Shown here one piece after another: positions 41,185 through 42,308 of a stretch of DNA of 42,308 nucleotides. Origin of the DNA: Bacillota bacterium. Lineage in GTDB: Bacteria > Bacillota > Limnochordia > Darwinibacteriales > Darwinibacteriaceae. The stretch's first letter is position 1; each line of letters starts with the position of its first letter. Location of the stretch: NCBI GenBank assembly GCA_012838305.1, contig DUPN01000013.1:1-42308 (forward strand). Direction: 5' to 3'. The notes under the pieces were generated by a model. That model ran no database searches and had not been told where the DNA came from. It saw only the letters and a list, made by a program, of their open reading frames with translations. The position numbers and the translations under genes were made by a program.

Positions 41185-42308
41185 ATGACATACTCCAAAC
41201 ATGTAAAGGCTGCACTATTCTTGCTTCTCATTACCATAACATCCCTCTCAGGCTGTATCGGAACGTACAGCAAGTCCATCGCCATTCGCCAGGAGATCAA
41301 AGACATCCGACTGCCCTTGGGAGAAACAATGACCATCGAACTTGAAATTGATCCTTCTGACGTGGAGCTCAGCAGTCAAGCGGACGATCCCTCCATCACA
41401 GCGGTGACAGTTCAGGAGCATGAGCTTTCTTTTGCAGCCATCGGCGTTGGCACCACCACGGTCAACGTGGTGGCCAGAAGACAGGGGTATAAGGACAGTG
41501 TGCTCTCCTACAATGTGAGCGTATTTGAGATCGGGACCCCGGCTATCCTGGCTGTGACCCTCTCGCCCGCGGATCCGATCACGGGCGGCGAGCAAATCGT
41601 TACAGTTAATGTTACTACAACCAATGTGGAAGATGGCACCGCAATCGAGGCGGAGTTTCTAGATGCCGAGGGAGACCCGCTCGACCCAGCAATCACAGCA
41701 TTCACCATCATTCAATCCAACCAGGCAAAACTCACCTTAAATCTACCCACGCACCTTGATGGCAGCTATCTGGTAAGAGTCTCTGCTCAGGGCATTCTGC
41801 CCCGCAGCGTAGAATATACGTACTCCAACCTATCCCTGCCGACCCATGAAACCCATGCACCGAGTCTTTGGGATACCTGGGCGGCCGCTCTACAGACAGA
41901 GTCAGATCACCTAGCCGGTGAACCCCTAGCCGTGATCGTGGCCTTAACACAGGGCGATCAGCCCGCCCCTGACGGGATCTACGCTGTCACAATTTCCAGC
42001 GACCTTGATGGCATTCTCCTGGAGGAAGAGAACTGTTCGTTTGCGGAAGGCAAGGCAGAGCTGCTCCTGACAACGGCTCCTAGCACCGCCGGGCACCATG
42101 TGCTAACGGTGGACGTCGAAGGAAGCAGCTATTCCTTTGACCTCTACTTGCTTCCAGCTCAACCCGCTGGTTTGCGTTTAGTGGCGTTTGGTGATCACGG
42201 TACCGCCAACGCCCCCATTTTGGGGCCGCCCACAGTGGTTCTGGTGGATGTCTTCGGCAATGTGATCAGGGAGGGTGGTCAGACCATAACCGCGGCGGTA
42301 CCAGGCGG
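41185..42308 (+). CDS. Lipoprotein with Ig-like domains (3' end outside window)
   Basis: ATG 41185, with GAGGTGA upstream, opens a frame still open at the window end (at least 374 residues). It starts MTYSKHVKAALFLLLITITS followed by LSGC, a lipoprotein signal with the lipidated cysteine near residue 24. The mature part is beta-rich. A first segment of about 90 residues (LPLGETMTIELEIDPSD, SITAVTVQEHELSFAAIGVG) looks like a bacterial Ig-like (BIG2) domain. Later repeats of about 100 residues look like invasin/macroglobulin-type domains (HLDGSYLVRVSAQG; LGPPTVVLVDVFGNVIREGG). It is exposed on the outer face of the membrane; the role is unknown. Confidence 0.8.
   Translation, partial: MTYSKHVKAALFLLLITITSLSGCIGTYSKSIAIRQEIKDIRLPLGETMTIELEIDPSDVELSSQADDPSITAVTVQEHELSFAAIGVGTTTVNVVARRQGYKDSVLSYNVSVFEIGTPAILAVTLSPADPITGGEQIVTVNVTTTNVEDGTAIEAEFLDAEGDPLDPAITAFTIIQSNQAKLTLNLPTHLDGSYLVRVSAQGILPRSVEYTYSNLSLPTHETHAPSLWDTWAAALQTESDHLAGEPLAVIVALTQGDQPAPDGIYAVTISSDLDGILLEEENCSFAEGKAELLLTTAPSTAGHHVLTVDVEGSSYSFDLYLLPAQPAGLRLVAFGDHGTANAPILGPPTVVLVDVFGNVIREGGQTITAAVPG

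Overview
The window looks like chromosome from a Bacillota (Firmicutes), probably an anaerobic sugar fermenter. Support: strong GGAGG-type ribosome binding sites, an HPr that keeps the regulatory Ser46, a cre-like operator, sugar importers lacking their own ATPase, ThyX instead of ThyA, and a glycine-reductase-type selenoprotein. A lineage below phylum cannot be fixed from the sequence. I see no tRNA, rRNA, CRISPR array, transposase or phage gene. Genes are dense and no gene-free stretch exceeds 300 bases.

Layout. (1) 1-6.1 kb, minus strand: the start of a MATE transporter, an APH-type kinase, two overlapping flavodoxin-like genes, a GNAT acetyltransferase, a CPBP membrane protease and a lipoprotein. 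(2) 6.2-9.9 kb: a malE-malF-malG maltodextrin importer with a cre-like site. (3) 10-14 kb: thyX, a VWA protein, an isoprenylcysteine-methyltransferase-like membrane protein, a macro-domain fusion and dps with a Fur/PerR-like box. (4) 14.2-24.9 kb: a fused ADP-forming acyl-CoA ligase; a minus-strand operon of GrdB-like selenoprotein, GrdE-like protein and aldehyde dehydrogenase; and divergently a carbohydrate ABC importer plus a sugar isomerase/epimerase. (5) 24.9-32.6 kb: class II aldolase and zinc alcohol dehydrogenase, a SorC-type regulator, and an operon encoding a whole PTS phosphorelay (IIC, IID, IIB, IIA, HPr, Enzyme I). (6) 32.7-37.7 kb: a third ABC importer followed by an aminotransferase and an isochorismatase-like hydrolase. 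(7) 37.8-42.3 kb: an acetamidase/formamidase, a DUF1848 protein, a small membrane protein, an AraC regulator and the start of an Ig-like lipoprotein.

Two results stand out. First, the GrdB-like gene has an in-frame UGA at 19605-19607 inside the family's T-S-T-Sec-G-T-C-T-R-C motif, with a SECIS-like hairpin 12 nt downstream. A conventional gene call would break it into two pieces. Its GrdE-like partner appears to lack the cysteine that becomes the pyruvoyl cofactor, and the pair sits with an aldehyde dehydrogenase opposite a sugar importer, so its substrate is an open question. Second, the promoters of the PTS operon and the dehydrogenase-aldolase operon share an identical 20-bp element, and the ABC importer beside the selenoprotein has a close version. 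All three have the same orientation and the same 13-nt spacing to an AGAATG box. This suggests one regulon, plausibly under the SorC protein, linking PTS uptake, ABC uptake and carbon-skeleton breakdown.
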